Assembly (NCBI RefSeq): GCF_000801105.2
Contig: NC_079514.1
Span: 24,902,293 to 24,966,292, forward strand
Reading direction: 5' to 3'
DNA: 64,000 nucleotides
From: Raphanus sativus
Taxonomy: Eukaryota > Streptophyta > Magnoliopsida > Brassicales > Brassicaceae
A model generated the notes under the pieces. It saw nothing but the letters and a program-made list of their open reading frames with translations, was not told where the DNA came from and did no database searches. Made by a program: the position numbers and the translations under genes. This document shows positions 21,609-32,486 of this stretch, in pieces (positions within the stretch are counted from its first letter, which is position 1; every line of letters begins with the position of its first letter).

Positions 21609-24557
21609 ATGTTTTCTCAACAGAAAAATGACGGATGCAAACAACACCCGATTGACACTACCATCGCGCAAACTCCAATCAACGTTGCTGCAACTGATGT
21701 ATCTGGTGTGACTACCGCTGGAAACATCCCTGCTTCCTCAACCGCTGCAGCAACAACAACCACTACCCTTCCTGCGGAAAACAGTGCTGATGAAACCACG
21801 CGCCGTAGCTTGTTCGGTGCTGGTCTTTATCAAACGAGTTCAGGTCTAGGAACCTCAAGTGGTCCGGTTGCAGTACCAACTCCTCCGTCTGTGCCCAGCC
21901 TGTTCACTCAAGGACTGATGCCAGACCAGTTTGATGGCAAAAACTTCAAAACGTGGCAGAAGAAGATGATGTTCTTCCTAACAACGATGAAGCTGGACAA
22001 GTTCATCCAGGAGGACAAGCCCCTTGTCCCTTACGGGATTGATGATGTGCACACTCTCGCAAGTGTTGACATTTGGGTGCATTCTGACTTCGTCTGCAAA
22101 GGCTACATTTTGGGTCGCCTCATTGACCCATTGTACCGTGTCTACTGTGACATTCCAACGGCGAAGGAGCTATGGAGATCACTTGACAAGAAGTACAGAG
22201 GTGAGGACGCTGGCTGCCAGAAGTATGTGGTTGCAAAATTTCATGACTTCAAAATGGTGGATTCAAAACCCATCATGGATCAGGTGGAAGCGTTCCAGCT
22301 CATTTGCCATGAAATCAAAGCTGAAGGGATGTCCATCTGCGAGACATTCACAACTCTCAGCTTCATTGAAAAGCTTCCTCCAAGCTATGCGGATTTCAAG
22401 AACTACCTGAAGCACAAGAAGAAGAAGATGGGCCTTGAGGAGCTTATCATGAGGCTTCAGATGGAATCCAGGAACCGAATTGCTGACAAGATCAATGCTA
22501 AGGAGCATAGTGTCAACATGGCTGAGCACAAAGGCAAAGGAAAGGCACACGCCCATTCTCCAGCAAAGCCTTCGAAAACTGCTGCAGCACTGAAGGCTAC
22601 TGGAAAAAACTTCAAGAACAAAGGCATTGAAATCAATGCGAATGTGGAGAGATTCAAGGGGAAGTGTCACTACTGCAACAAAGTGGGACACAAGACTGTT
22701 GAGTGTCGCAAGAAGATCAAAGATGAGAAGGCTCAGGCAAATCTCACTGAGGAGGATCTTGTTGCTGTGGTGACTGAAGCCAACATGGTTGAAAGCAACA
22801 ACCCCAGGGAATGGTGGTATGACACTGGTGCAACCACCCACATTTGCACTGATAGGGCGATGTTCAGCACCTATCAGAAAAGCAAGACTCAGGAGAAGCT
22901 CAGGATGGGAAACACTGCAGTCTCCAAGATTGAAGGACGCGGCAATGTGATTTTGAAGATGACATCTGGACGTGAGGTCACTCTGACAAATGTGAAGCAT
23001 GTGCCTGACATGAGGAAAAACCTGGTCTCGGGAACCTTGCTCAGCAAGAATGGATTCGCCACAAGTTTTGAGGCGGATAAGCTCGTGATTAGGAAGAATG
23101 GGATGTATTTGGGAAAGGGGTATGTTAAGGATGGACTGGTCAAGTTGAATGTAATGACCGTCCCTCCGAAAGTTGTAGCTCCAAAAGTTTCAATGAATAA
23201 GAAAGAGCCAGTTGCTTATTTGGTTGAGTCTTTTAATATATGGCACGAAAGATTAGGCCATGTAAATAATAAATCTATACAAAGATTAATGAATTTAAAT
23301 TTAATTCCCAAATTTAAAACAAGTAAACAAAAATGTGAAGTTTGCGTACAGGCTAAGCTCACAAAAACGCCCTCACCTCGTGTTGAAAGAACTAATAAAC
23401 CTCTAGATTTAATTCACACTGATTTATGTGATTTAAAATATATGCCAACTAGAGGAGGGAAAAAGTACTTTGTGACCTTCATAGATGACTGCACAAAATA
23501 TTGTTATGTTTATCTTTTACATAGCAAAGATGAAACCTTAGATAAATTCAAAGAATTTAAACTCGAGGTCGAAAATCAGCTTAAAACAACTATTAAGGTA
23601 GTTAGAAGCGACAGAGGAGGCGAGTATGATGGTCCATTCAATTCATTTTGTAAGGAACATGGAATAATACATCAAACTACAGCCCCTTATTCACCAGAAT
23701 CTAATGGAGTTGCTGAACGAAAAAATCGAACTCTTAAAGAGATGATGAATGCAATGTTGCAGGAATCTGGGTCACCCCAGAACATGTGGGGGGAAGCGTT
23801 GCTTACCACTAATTATATCCTCAACAAGATTCCACACAAAATAACTGGCAAAACTCCATATGAACTATGGAAAGGTAATTTACCTTCGTATAAATACCTC
23901 AAAGTGTGGGGGTGCTTGGCAAAAGTTGCAGTACCGCCACCAAAGAAGGTCACTATTGGACCTAAAACAGTGGATTGCATTTTCATCGGATATGCACATA
24001 ATAGTACTGCGTATCGGTTTCTGGTACATGAATCTGAAATATCAGACATCCATAAAAATTCAGTCATGGAGTCTAGAAATGCATCTTTCTTCGAAAATAT
24101 TTTTCCATACAAGGAAAAACATGGTTCAAAACGAACTCGAGAAGAAAGAGACAACGACAAGGACTCAGAAATTGAGACAAACGTTGAAGTTTCTATAAAT
24201 GATATCTCAGAAAATGAAGAAAAAGATGAACCTCGGAGAAGCAAAAGAGCTCGAAAGGAGAAATCTTTTGGTGATGATTTCCTAATGGCATTTCTAGTAG
24301 AAAATGTTCCAAAAACTTTGGCAGAAGCTATGGCTTCACCCGAAGCTCCGTTTTGGAATGAAGCTGTCAAAAGTGAATTCATTTCTATCATGCAAAATTA
24401 CACATGGTACGTAACGGATTTACCACCTGGCTGCAAAGCATTAGGTAATAGATGGATAATGACACGAAAACCTGGTGGAAAATATAAAGCTAGGCTTGTA
24501 GTTCAAGGGTTCCGACAAAGGAAGGCTTTGACTATTTTGATACATATTCTCCAGTAA
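21609..24557 (+). CDS. Copia A polyprotein, region 2: gag-PR-IN-RT start
   Basis: 982 codons are open. The domains in order are: a Thr/Ala-rich start; gag (about residues 90-330, DQFDGKNFKTWQKKMMFFL); zinc knuckle CHYCNKVGHKTVEC at about 351; protease DTGATTH at about 403; GAG-pre-integrase WHERLGH at about 544 with CEVC intact; integrase core with Asp at about 603 (HTDLCD), Asp at about 665 (SDRGGEYD) and Glu at about 701 (VAERKNR); and the start of reverse transcriptase ([20 protein letters not shown]). A one-base deletion at about 24517 (GACAAAGG versus GACAGAAGG in region 1) throws the frame off before RT is complete. The gag ATG may not be the ancestral one, because bases seem to be missing near 21648. 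Confidence 0.9.
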   Translation: MFSQQKNDGCKQHPIDTTIAQTPINVAATDVSGVTTAGNIPASSTAAATTTTTLPAENSADETTRRSLFGAGLYQTSSGLGTSSGPVAVPTPPSVPSLFTQGLMPDQFDGKNFKTWQKKMMFFLTTMKLDKFIQEDKPLVPYGIDDVHTLASVDIWVHSDFVCKGYILGRLIDPLYRVYCDIPTAKELWRSLDKKYRGEDAGCQKYVVAKFHDFKMVDSKPIMDQVEAFQLICHEIKAEGMSICETFTTLSFIEKLPPSYADFKNYLKHKKKKMGLEELIMRLQMESRNRIADKINAKEHSVNMAEHKGKGKAHAHSPAKPSKTAAALKATGKNFKNKGIEINANVERFKGKCHYCNKVGHKTVECRKKIKDEKAQANLTEEDLVAVVTEANMVESNNPREWWYDTGATTHICTDRAMFSTYQKSKTQEKLRMGNTAVSKIEGRGNVILKMTSGREVTLTNVKHVPDMRKNLVSGTLLSKNGFATSFEADKLVIRKNGMYLGKGYVKDGLVKLNVMTVPPKVVAPKVSMNKKEPVAYLVESFNIWHERLGHVNNKSIQRLMNLNLIPKFKTSKQKCEVCVQAKLTKTPSPRVERTNKPLDLIHTDLCDLKYMPTRGGKKYFVTFIDDCTKYCYVYLLHSKDETLDKFKEFKLEVENQLKTTIKVVRSDRGGEYDGPFNSFCKEHGIIHQTTAPYSPESNGVAERKNRTLKEMMNAMLQESGSPQNMWGEALLTTNYILNKIPHKITGKTPYELWKGNLPSYKYLKVWGCLAKVAVPPPKKVTIGPKTVDCIFIGYAHNSTAYRFLVHESEISDIHKNSVMESRNASFFENIFPYKEKHGSKRTREERDNDKDSEIETNVEVSINDISENEEKDEPRRSKRARKEKSFGDDFLMAFLVENVPKTLAEAMASPEAPFWNEAVKSEFISIMQNYTWYVTDLPPGCKALGNRWIMTRKPGGKYKARLVVQGFRQRKALTILIHILQ

Positions 24558-24796
24558 CCAGAATAACATCTATAAGGTCGATGATAGCTATCGCAGCCTT
24601 AAGAGACTTAGAAATCCATCAAATGGATGTAAAAACAGCTTTTCTAAATGGTGATTTAGAAGAAGAAATTTACATGAAACAACCTGAGGGTCATGTCATT
24701 CCTGGACAGGAAGACAAAGTATGCCGACTTGTAAAGTCACTTTATGGGCTTAAACAAGCTCCTAAACAATGGCACGAAAAATTGACAACACAATGA
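24540..24796 (+). pseudogene. Copia A RT middle segment, region 2, out of frame
   Basis: After the frameshift at about 24517, the reverse transcriptase continues in another frame: [20 protein letters not shown], then [17 protein letters not shown] and [14 protein letters not shown]. It stops at 24794-24796. It links the main polyprotein with the segment starting at 24769. Confidence 0.8.
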
Positions 24797-25842
24797 TGTC
24801 AAATGGTTTCAAAATTAATGAATGTGATAAATGCATATACTACAAAATTACCAAAAATGCGTATGTTTTGTTATGTTTATATGTAGATGATATGCTCATT
24901 ATTGGAAGCAATAAAGACATTATCAATCAAACAAAAAACATGCTCAAAGGAAAATTTGAGATGAAAGATTTGGGATTAGCAGATGTTATTCTCGGGGTTA
25001 AAATCATAAGAAATTCAAATGGAATTACTTTAACTCAATCTCATTATGCTGAAACAATATTAGAGAGATTTAAAAACTACTCTAATAGTACTGCAAAAAC
25101 TCCGTTAGATCCCCAAATGCACTTGACAAAGAATTCAGGTGAAGCGGTTTCACAAAACGAGTATGCACGTGTGATCGGAAGTCTCATGTACTTGACCAAT
25201 TGTACAAGACCAGATCTAGCGCATGCAGTAAACGTACTTAGTCGATATACAAGTAATCCAGGCCATACACACTGGAAAGCTATAACGAGAGTACTCAATT
25301 ACTTGCGCTACACCAAAGATTTTGGGCTTCACTATGGTAAAGAACCAGCAGTTTTAGAAGGATACAGTGACGCTAACTGGATATCAGATTCTAAAAACTC
25401 AAAATCCACAAGTGGATATGTTTTTACACTAGGAGGAGCGGCAATATCTTGGAAATCTACCAAACAAACAGTGCTAGCTAGGTCAACTATGGAATCTGAG
25501 TTCATAGCATTAGACAAAGCAGCAGAAGAAGCTGAATGGCTTAGAAATTTTTTGGAAGATGTTCCTATGTGGGAGAAACCTGTACCAGCTATAAGAATAC
25601 ATTGCGATAGTCAATCAGCTATAGCTCGGGCTCAGAATAATCTCTACAATGGTAAATCTCGTCACATTAGAAGACGACATAAAACCATTAGACAACTTAT
25701 CTCAACTGGTGTAATCACAATAGACTACATCAAATCGGCTGACAACCTAGCGGATCCATTTACTAAAGGTTTGCCACGAGATGTTGTTGCTAAATCATCA
25801 AAAGGAATGGGTTTAAAGCCTATAACTAATGAGGATGCTTGA
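24769..25842 (+). CDS. Copia A reverse transcriptase C-part and RNase H, region 2
   Basis: 357 codons, almost identical to 18776-19849: the catalytic [11 protein letters not shown], the RNase H motifs [24 protein letters not shown] (Gly intact here), [18 protein letters not shown] and HCDSQSAI. It is joined to the upstream RT by the same frame break as in region 1, at the A/T run after CAATGGCACG. The 3' untranslated part (25843-26480) holds no frame of note and ends in GTGGGAGAT before LTR3. Confidence 0.88.
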   Translation: MARKIDNTMMSNGFKINECDKCIYYKITKNAYVLLCLYVDDMLIIGSNKDIINQTKNMLKGKFEMKDLGLADVILGVKIIRNSNGITLTQSHYAETILERFKNYSNSTAKTPLDPQMHLTKNSGEAVSQNEYARVIGSLMYLTNCTRPDLAHAVNVLSRYTSNPGHTHWKAITRVLNYLRYTKDFGLHYGKEPAVLEGYSDANWISDSKNSKSTSGYVFTLGGAAISWKSTKQTVLARSTMESEFIALDKAAEEAEWLRNFLEDVPMWEKPVPAIRIHCDSQSAIARAQNNLYNGKSRHIRRRHKTIRQLISTGVITIDYIKSADNLADPFTKGLPRDVVAKSSKGMGLKPITNEDA

Positions 25843-26480
25843 CTGCAACCCTACCTATCATGACTGGAGATCCCAAGACGTAGGTTCAAAGGGAAAACAA
25901 AATCAAGTAGAATCTAACCAAAGCACTTTGAGACAAAGTAGTCTCATCCCAGCTCCTAAAGATGATAAAGTGCTAACGAATGAGAGAAGGATAAGCATAT
26001 GCTTTTAATGATTCCATAGCTTCTAAGCGAAGTATTACTCAATACTTTTCATGGTCAATCACCTAATGAGTGTGAAATGGGGCCGTTTCTAGGAGAATGA
26101 ATGCAAGGCTATATTCTCTAAGTTCACTCATGAAAACCAGGAATAGTTCAGGGCCACAATGAACACAATAGAGAACTAAGTTCTACGAGAAAATGAAGCT
26201 GCGTTGTGCCTGTTGTCTCGGTCTACATAAAACACCGGTTGGTTCAAGACATCATGTTCACCTTCTGGTAAAGTAAACCCGACAGATATTAACTATGAGT
26301 GGTTCAAGGCTTAAAAATGCCACCTACTCAAACACAGTGAATTTTTCGCAAACACTCTCGATAAGTCAGTCTGTCTAGCTTTAGTTTAAGTCTAGTCAGT
26401 AAAGTTTATTTTTTTTAGAGTCTATCGAGTCTGCATCTAGTCTGCATATGTTTAGAGTCATTTCTATTCATGTGGGAGAT

Positions 26481-27379
26481 TGTTGGATCCATAAAGCCCA
26501 TTGGCTTTATGTGTAATGTGAATAAAAATTGGCTTGGGCTAGATGTGATATAAGCCCAGAAAATAAGTCAATTATGTATATGTGAAAGTCCCACATCGGG
26601 CAAATGAGGAGATGTTGAGTTGTATAAATATGTCTTCTTGACATAAGAGTTTAAACAGCTTGGAGAGAGAGGAAGGCTCTCCACGCGCGCGCCGCCGCCG
26701 CCGTCCGTCCGGCGCGGGCGCGGGTCGTGGGTCGTGGGTCGTGGGTCTCCGGCCCGATAAGATTATTTTTTTTGGACCAAGTTAAGCCCAACGTTTGACC
26801 CATTTAATTCTCAAAAAACAACATGCATTTTATTTTGAAACGACAAGTAGTTTGTCTAGAAAATAAAAACGACATGCAGTTTATCCTCTCGAGATATTTA
26901 AACGAGATAAGATTGGGAAGAGCGAGTCTTGGGGAATAAGTTTTCGAAACTCAACTTCCCTCGATCTCCGCGAGATTTCCGTCCACGTGCAGAGACTGTT
27001 GCGGAAAGTGGCTCGCGTCCGTCTCTTTAAATAATGGTCTCCTCCTCTCTCATTTTCACTTACTTTTTCACATCGATATCACAGCAAAAAATCCCTTAGC
27101 GTAAGTCTTTAGTTTCGAGAGTGTTTCGTAGTTTTTATAGTTCGATAAGGCGTTCACGAGTGAAGCGTGAATCGTCGCCATGGTTTTATCCTGGGACTCT
27201 ATATTTGTACAGTCTCGTCTCACTACGGAGCGAATATAAAGAGTTAAGGAAAGAGATATCATATCTCGACTCCATGAACGTTTTCTTATCGGGTTTCATT
27301 TCGTCTATTCAATCGTTTCTTTCCTTAACATCTCGCTTTTATTATATCATTTATTTGATTCGGGTTTCCGGCTTCTACA
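26481..27379 (+). repeat. Copia A LTR3, 899 bp
   Basis: Same length and ends as LTR1. Followed directly by GAAGC (27380-27384), which matches the five bases before LTR1. Confidence 0.92.
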
Positions 27380-27807
27380 GAAGCGGGTCCAGAAGTTGAA
27401 CTTTTCGAACCGCTTTTATTAGCAGGAGGTGGAGAACTTGATGGTGGAAAAAAGGAATTACGCGGAGATGGGGATCTTGATCGAGTAGGTGGGCCTCGAC
27501 TGCGCTTAGGAGCAAGGGAAGGGGAAGGGGAAGGGGAAGGAGAAAGGGAGAGAGGTCTAGAAGCTAGATTTCTTCTTGGAGTATCAAGCAGAGATGGTAA
27601 GAGCTTGAGATACTTGAGGTTATGGCCATTCAACTTTGCATGTTCTTGGATACAACCAAGAAGAGTCTGCTTCAGGTGAGAATGCTTGAAACCAAATAGG
27701 TCCCAGTTATCCTTTGATGATGATGGTAAACATAAATTGAATACTGCAACAGCTTCCTTCACACAATCTGAATCTTGCCAACAACGCTGTGTCCATGATG
27801 ATTCTAC
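27380..27807 (-). pseudogene. Formin FH5-like, N-terminal (extracellular) piece
   Basis: On the minus strand an exon starts at 27807 after a TTTGACAG acceptor. It reads VESSWTQRCWQDSDCVKEAVAVFNLC, LKQTLLGCIQEHAKLNGHNL and YLKLLPSLLDTPRRNL, then a Ser/Pro-rich stretch with repeated SPSPSP and PPSSSPPPANKSG, until the Copia insertion at 27380. In class I formins this is the extracellular, cell-wall-facing part before the membrane segment. The reading frame is open up to the insertion site. The first exon with the signal peptide should lie to the right but I could not identify it. Confidence 0.8.
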
Positions 27808-28329
27808 CTGTCAAACATTTGCACGACAGACAAGAGACAAACTAACTTTATAAGCTACAACAATGAAATGAAAAGCATATAGCAATTAACGTAGAGATGG
27901 CCAAGTTATATAATACAAGCATTATTTGCAAGTGGCAAATCCAGACTATTCTGTAAGATGCACACAATCTCAGCGTTCTGAGATGATATTCATCTTCTTA
28001 TAAGGAGCATAAAAACCAAAAATGCAAACTTAGTCTCTATAAAACCAAATGCTCACTGAATTATGATTAAATTTTTGTTTAAACGTTTAGTAAAGATCTT
28101 AATTCTCTTCTCAGACAATCCAGATTCCTCCAGGGAGCAAACTTAGTCTCTAAATCCGAAATTGAAGCAAGAAAGAGGCAATAATACCCTTCAACTCTCA
28201 GCCTTAAAAGTATACTATAGAGCTACAGAATCTCCTAATTGGTCGGGAAAGTAAGGCTGGAGACGGTGGCGTCGGGGTTGGAGGATTCCGGCACAATTAG
28301 CCACCAGAGGTAGTTCACAGAGAAAGGGT
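27808..28329. other. Probable formin intron/5' region, nothing certain
   Basis: Upstream of the formin exon on the minus strand. A GC-richer block at 28240-28325 could be a 5' exon or leader, but it has no clear start codon or signal peptide. Confidence 0.3.
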
Positions 28330-29286
28330 GTGAATGTTTAGTGCGGTTTCTGCGGGACAGTGAATAAACCGCTCATTTGTCACCATTCAACCAAGTTTTA
28401 GCATTGTGTTTCTAATTAAAATAAAAAAATATAATTACAAACGCACATAGTTTTCAGTGGAACGCAGCTGAAAATAACAAGAAGAGGAAATGTGTGGTTG
28501 ACTTTACTGTTTAGTTGTTTAGTTATTTTATTACTTTTTTTGTTTTCGTGTAGGATTTTATATAATTATTTTTTGTCTTTCTCTATGTTCCCTATTTACC
28601 TTATACCTCCTATTTCTAAGGTAAGGTAGAAATACTAGTACTGTTGACTTTTTCTGTTATTTACATATGAGATTACTCATTTACTCTTTACAAAATTTAA
28701 TTAAATATAATTATAATATCTTTGACTAATAAAATGAACCTATTGATAAAAAAATGATTATTCTTTTTACCTATCTCAAATTATAATATGTTATCTAACT
28801 TTAACTACAAGAATCCTTATAATAAATACTTTCATTCTTTAAAGATAGATTTTATTGTTTTACACATATTAAAACACATTAAATCATTATCATAAATATA
28901 GCATTTCCTGTAGTTTAAAATTTTAAAATAACTAGTGCAATCATAATTTCTAAAAAATAAATAAGAAAATATTGGCTATAAGATTTCAGTAATTGCATAT
29001 TAAATTTTATATTCCATATATATAGTATTTTAAAATAAAATATACATGCTTTTAAAATTAAATTAGTATTATTAGATTTTTAGTTTATAAAATATAAATA
29101 TATTATATGTATCCCGCGGTTACTGTTCATTACACATGTTACCATTCATATTTTTTCAAAACCGCTTATTTTAAATGAACCGCAGTTGTTCCGCAGTATG
29201 CGTTTCTCTTATACAAACCGCAGTCAAACCGCACAGCAGTATTCAAACCTCTTATCCCGCACCGTTCAACCCGCTGTTACCATTCG
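28330..29286. mobile_element. Possible degenerate TIR element with GCGGTT ends
   Basis: The left edge (GGGTGTGAATGTTTAGTGCGG) and the right edge, reversed (GGCTCCGAATGGTAACAGCGG), are loosely inverted. Both ends are rich in AACCGC/GCGGTT motifs, and the interior is AT-rich without genes. I found no clean target duplication, so this is a weak call for an old hAT-like element. Confidence 0.35.
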
Positions 29287-29671
29287 GAGCCAAAGATTCA
29301 AAATATAGATCTTGAAAACAGATCTGAACCCAACCTCGGGAAGAGAGCCAGAGAGCACCTTTCTCTCTCTACATTTTTTTTGTGATCCTTATAAACTATA
29401 TCTCAATAATAACTATACATTTACTTTGAATTTAATATTTCAGAATTTATTTCTTTATGATAAAGTTACATGTATGATATACATACATAAAATCAAATAC
29501 AATATATATAGTTAGCTAGTGTTGATTATATAATTAAATTTTTTTGATTAATAACATTTGTAGAGTACTTAAAAACATAAAAATAGTTTTATAAAACTTG
29601 TTATGAGTTGTAAAAATTACTATATTAACAGTTTTAACAAATACTAATATTGTATACCATTTTAATTTAAA
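29287..29671. other. AT-rich sequence without a recognisable gene
   Basis: No domain or motif recognised. The 67-codon frame at 29312 is not supported. Confidence 0.5.
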
Positions 29672-29778
29672 CTAGATGATAACCCGCGCCTTGCGCGGGG
29701 TAAATTTTTTCTAAATGTGTTATATCTAAATATTTTAAATAATATATATTTTGTAATCAATATTTTTTTACGTTTGAT

Positions 29779-30354
29779 TAGGGATAGCATGCGGGTAGGT
29801 ATCATTTGGCTTATATGTTCGGTTTGGGGTTAGATTCAGATAATCCATTTAATTTTTTAAAAACTTAAAGTTCATATATAGTTTAAATTTCTCAAAACGT
29901 AAAAAAAAATATGTTACATATAAATTTAAATAATGTATACCAAAATACTTAAATTTAACATAAAAATTGGTTTAACTTAAATATTTTGATAGAAAATAAA
30001 TAGATATTTTCAGTATTTTTGGTATTTTGAGTAATGTTTAGTGATTTTAAATATATAATTTTTACTATTTTTATATATTTCTAAGTATTTTGGACAGTTT
30101 AAAAGCATCTTAAGTATTTTGTATATTTCTTTTAGATATCATTTTTTAAAAAATAATATATTTAAGTATATAAATCTGGTTCGGATATACTCGGATAACC
30201 GAAATATTTTGGTCCGGATCGGGTTCGGCTATGGTTTTTTAGATACCAAAATTTTAAACATATTCAGATATCTAACCAATTTGATTAAAGTAATGTACTA
30301 TTTTCTGGATTGGATTTGGTTCGGTTATTTGGATTCTGATTTTTTTCCCAACCA
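29779..30354. mobile_element. Degenerate hAT-like MITE nested in Helitron
   Basis: The ends (TAGGGATAGCATGCGGGTA and, reversed, TGGTTGGGAAAAAAATCAGA) resemble the clean MITE at 43930-44607, and the interior has the same CCGAA/TTCGG-rich borders. The target duplication is only approximate. Confidence 0.4.
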
Positions 30355-30494
30355 TCGTTTTTAATGGGCCTTGAACATTTTTTAATGATTAACTAAATAA
30401 ATCACGTACATAATGTAACCAAAACACTTTCTATTATGTACGTGATTTATTTAGTTAATCATTAAAAAATGTTCAAGGCCCATTAAAAACGATG
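30353..30494. repeat. Perfect 62-bp inverted repeat with 18-base loop
   Basis: Left arm 30353-30414 and right arm 30433-30494 are exact reverse complements. The loop is GTAACCAAAACACTTTCT. If transcribed, it would fold into a long, perfectly paired hairpin. Confidence 0.95.
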
Positions 30495-30959
30495 GGCTGA
30501 ACTGAAAAAAGTTACAATTGATCACAAAATTTTCAATGTGAGGCTTGTACCATTTTTTAGTAATTTATAGTCGTTTTAAAAAATTCGAAATACAACATAT
30601 AAGAAAAAATATAATTTTTTTTACTATATGCTTAATGTGATTGTTTAATTTCTTTTAACAAATAAAATTAAACGAAAAGAATAGAGGATAAAAAAATTAT
30701 TATCAAATCCTTATTATTCATATTCATTAATGGTGATATATATGTCAATCATATTAGGAAGTTCCGTAGCTTTTATTTTAGGAAAGAATAGAGAATATTA
30801 TTTTGTATATTAATAATTAATTTAGTAGTTATTTAATAAAAACTATAATATATGTGTAGATGGACCAACTTATTTCTCTAATAACTCTGAGAATAATTCT
30901 CATGATGACACGTAGCTACCAAACAATGTTGCAATGCTCCAAGATTAATATATAGGGGA

Positions 30960-31167
30960 TTACATTACTATTTAGTTTAATATTATTAAATATATCTATT
31001 GTGGACTCCCATCAAATAATTTGTCTAGATCTGTCACTGTTTATTATATTATTAGTCTATATAGGTTAGGTTGAACATAGCCAGAGGAACCGATAAAATT
31101 GATCCAAGATTTAAGCACGAGTCAAGTTCAATTATACTTAGACGTGTCATGAATTTCCACCATATCA
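30960..31167. other. AT-rich spacer between two Helitron ends
   Basis: No gene seen. It lies between the 5' end of the minus-strand Helitron (30959) and the 5' end of a plus-strand Helitron (31168). Confidence 0.5.
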
Positions 31168-31306
31168 TCTAATCTATTAAAACTGAAGTACATTTAGAAA
31201 ATCACCCTTATTTCATTTTAATATTTACAAAATTTGCTACTGAAATTAATCATTCGATGCTATTTCATTAAGGCCTTTAACCAAAACACTTCTACCGTTG
31301 GGTATT
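31168..31306 (+). mobile_element. Helitron 5' end, cut by an Athila LTR
   Basis: TCTAATCTATTAAAACTGAAG after an A is a typical Brassicaceae Helitron 5' terminus. After 139 bp it is interrupted by an Athila-type LTR, and its 3' end is not in this contig. Confidence 0.55.
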
Positions 31307-32386
31307 TGATATACCATGGATTTCACCCTTTTTCTACCATGTTATACTAGTATTTTATTATATAACTAATGTGTTTTCTAGCATGTTAAGTATGTTTTCA
31401 GGTTCAGGAGCATTTCGTGATAAAGTGATGTTTTTGGAGCATTTTGGAGTACAAGAGATAATACACTCGAGTTGACCATTCAAGACCAAGTTGGAAGTCA
31501 AACATTGTGATAATAATCGATCGATACTCATCCAGAGTTGTCGATCGATATAGCTGAGAAGATCAGCGTACTAGAAGATTATAATCGATCGATACACATC
31601 TAGTGTTGTCGATCGATATCGAGGACGAAATGGTTTAGCCGACTACTTCACCAAGACTTCACCAAATTACGAGATTGCCTCTGACGAGTTTTAACCTAAC
31701 GGAAATGCTTAAATATTCATGTTAAGTGTTTTTGACGCAAGCTTTGAAGAGTCTAAGAAAAGCAAGTCTTGAGAGACAAAGGAGAGAGTGTGAGAGAGAG
31801 ACTAGAGTTTTATATGTTTTGAGAGATTGGAGAGATTTGTGAACTCCATTTGTTTTCTACTCCTTATCTATGCAATTCTTTTATCTATCTTACTCTATGA
31901 ATTGCTTAGCTATGTCTGAGTAGTATACTTGTTAGATAGGGTTTAAATAGGTTTGTGGGATTAGCCCCAAACTATAATTGCTAAGTTGTGATATTCATCA
32001 AATAGATTGCACCCTAAGCTGTTTCTAGGAGTAGCTAACTAGAGCATAGATCACTAGGATCTTTGATATCTTGAATTATCTGTTTGAACTAGTGTCTCCT
32101 TGGAGAAGAGCTAACCGCCCTCCTTGAGATCTAGTGTTCATTATCGGCTCGCGCCTAGCCATATCTAGAAGCCGTCGATCGATATCCCGACAGGTGAATC
32201 GATCGCGAGCGAAAGGTGTACTCGCTCGATTCTCTAAAGGATATCGATCGACTCTTTTATGTGTCAACATACGACAGTTGAGGCCAGAGATCTAGATTAT
32301 TTAACCAGTGAGACATCACTGAGAGTTAAGCGACTGAGTTCTATAGTATCATGCAAAACAACTTGTTAGGCATTTATAGCTATTAT
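31307..32386 (+). mobile_element. Athila-type LTR, partial
   Basis: Begins TGATATACCATGGA like the LTR at 61237 and shares its order of landmarks (GTTTTAACCTAA, an AACTCCAT block, a TTGCTAAGTTG block). It has several ATCGATCGAT motifs, including a direct repeat at about 31516-31618. The end is lost in the N gap. Athila elements are large Ty3/Gypsy relatives common near crucifer centromeres. Confidence 0.65.
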
Positions 32387-32486
32387 NNNNNNNNNNNNNN
32401 NNNNNNNNNNNNNNNNNNNNNNNNNNNNNNNNNNNNNNNNNNNNNNNNNNNNNNNNNNNNNNNNNNNNNNNNNNNNNNNNNNNNNN
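32387..32486. other. Assembly gap of 100 N
   Basis: Exactly 100 N, joining contig 2 (ending in an Athila LTR) to contig 3 (starting inside the 3' part of a Gypsy). Confidence 0.99.

Larger units (their letters stand above)
15039..27379 (+). mobile_element. Three-LTR compound Copia element, family A
   Basis: The order is LTR1 (15039-15937), internal region 1 (15938-20487), LTR2 (20488-21217), internal region 2 (21218-26480), LTR3 (26481-27379), all in the same direction. The whole is flanked by GAAGC on both sides. LTR1 and LTR3 are each 899 bp and differ at about seven positions by eye. LTR2 is 730 bp. The element lies inside an exon of the formin pseudogene. The two internal regions are over 95 per cent alike by inspection but carry different deletions and frameshifts, so neither can make all proteins by itself. 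Confidence 0.93.
29672..30959 (-). mobile_element. Non-autonomous Helitron, minus strand
   Basis: On the minus strand it starts TCCCCTATATATTAATCTTGG at 30959 and ends with the hairpin CCCGCGCAAGGCGCGGG followed by TTATCATCTAG at 29672, next to a T. The flanking bases are A and T, the usual Helitron insertion site. There is no RepHel gene. It holds a decayed hAT-like MITE and a perfect 62-bp inverted repeat. Confidence 0.7.

Noticed and set aside
22263..23000. Long open frame on the strand opposite the Copia gag-protease (245 codons; similar one at 16284-17006)
   Set aside because: It is the mirror frame of a conserved coding region, has no domain, and occurs only because the sense strand is coding.
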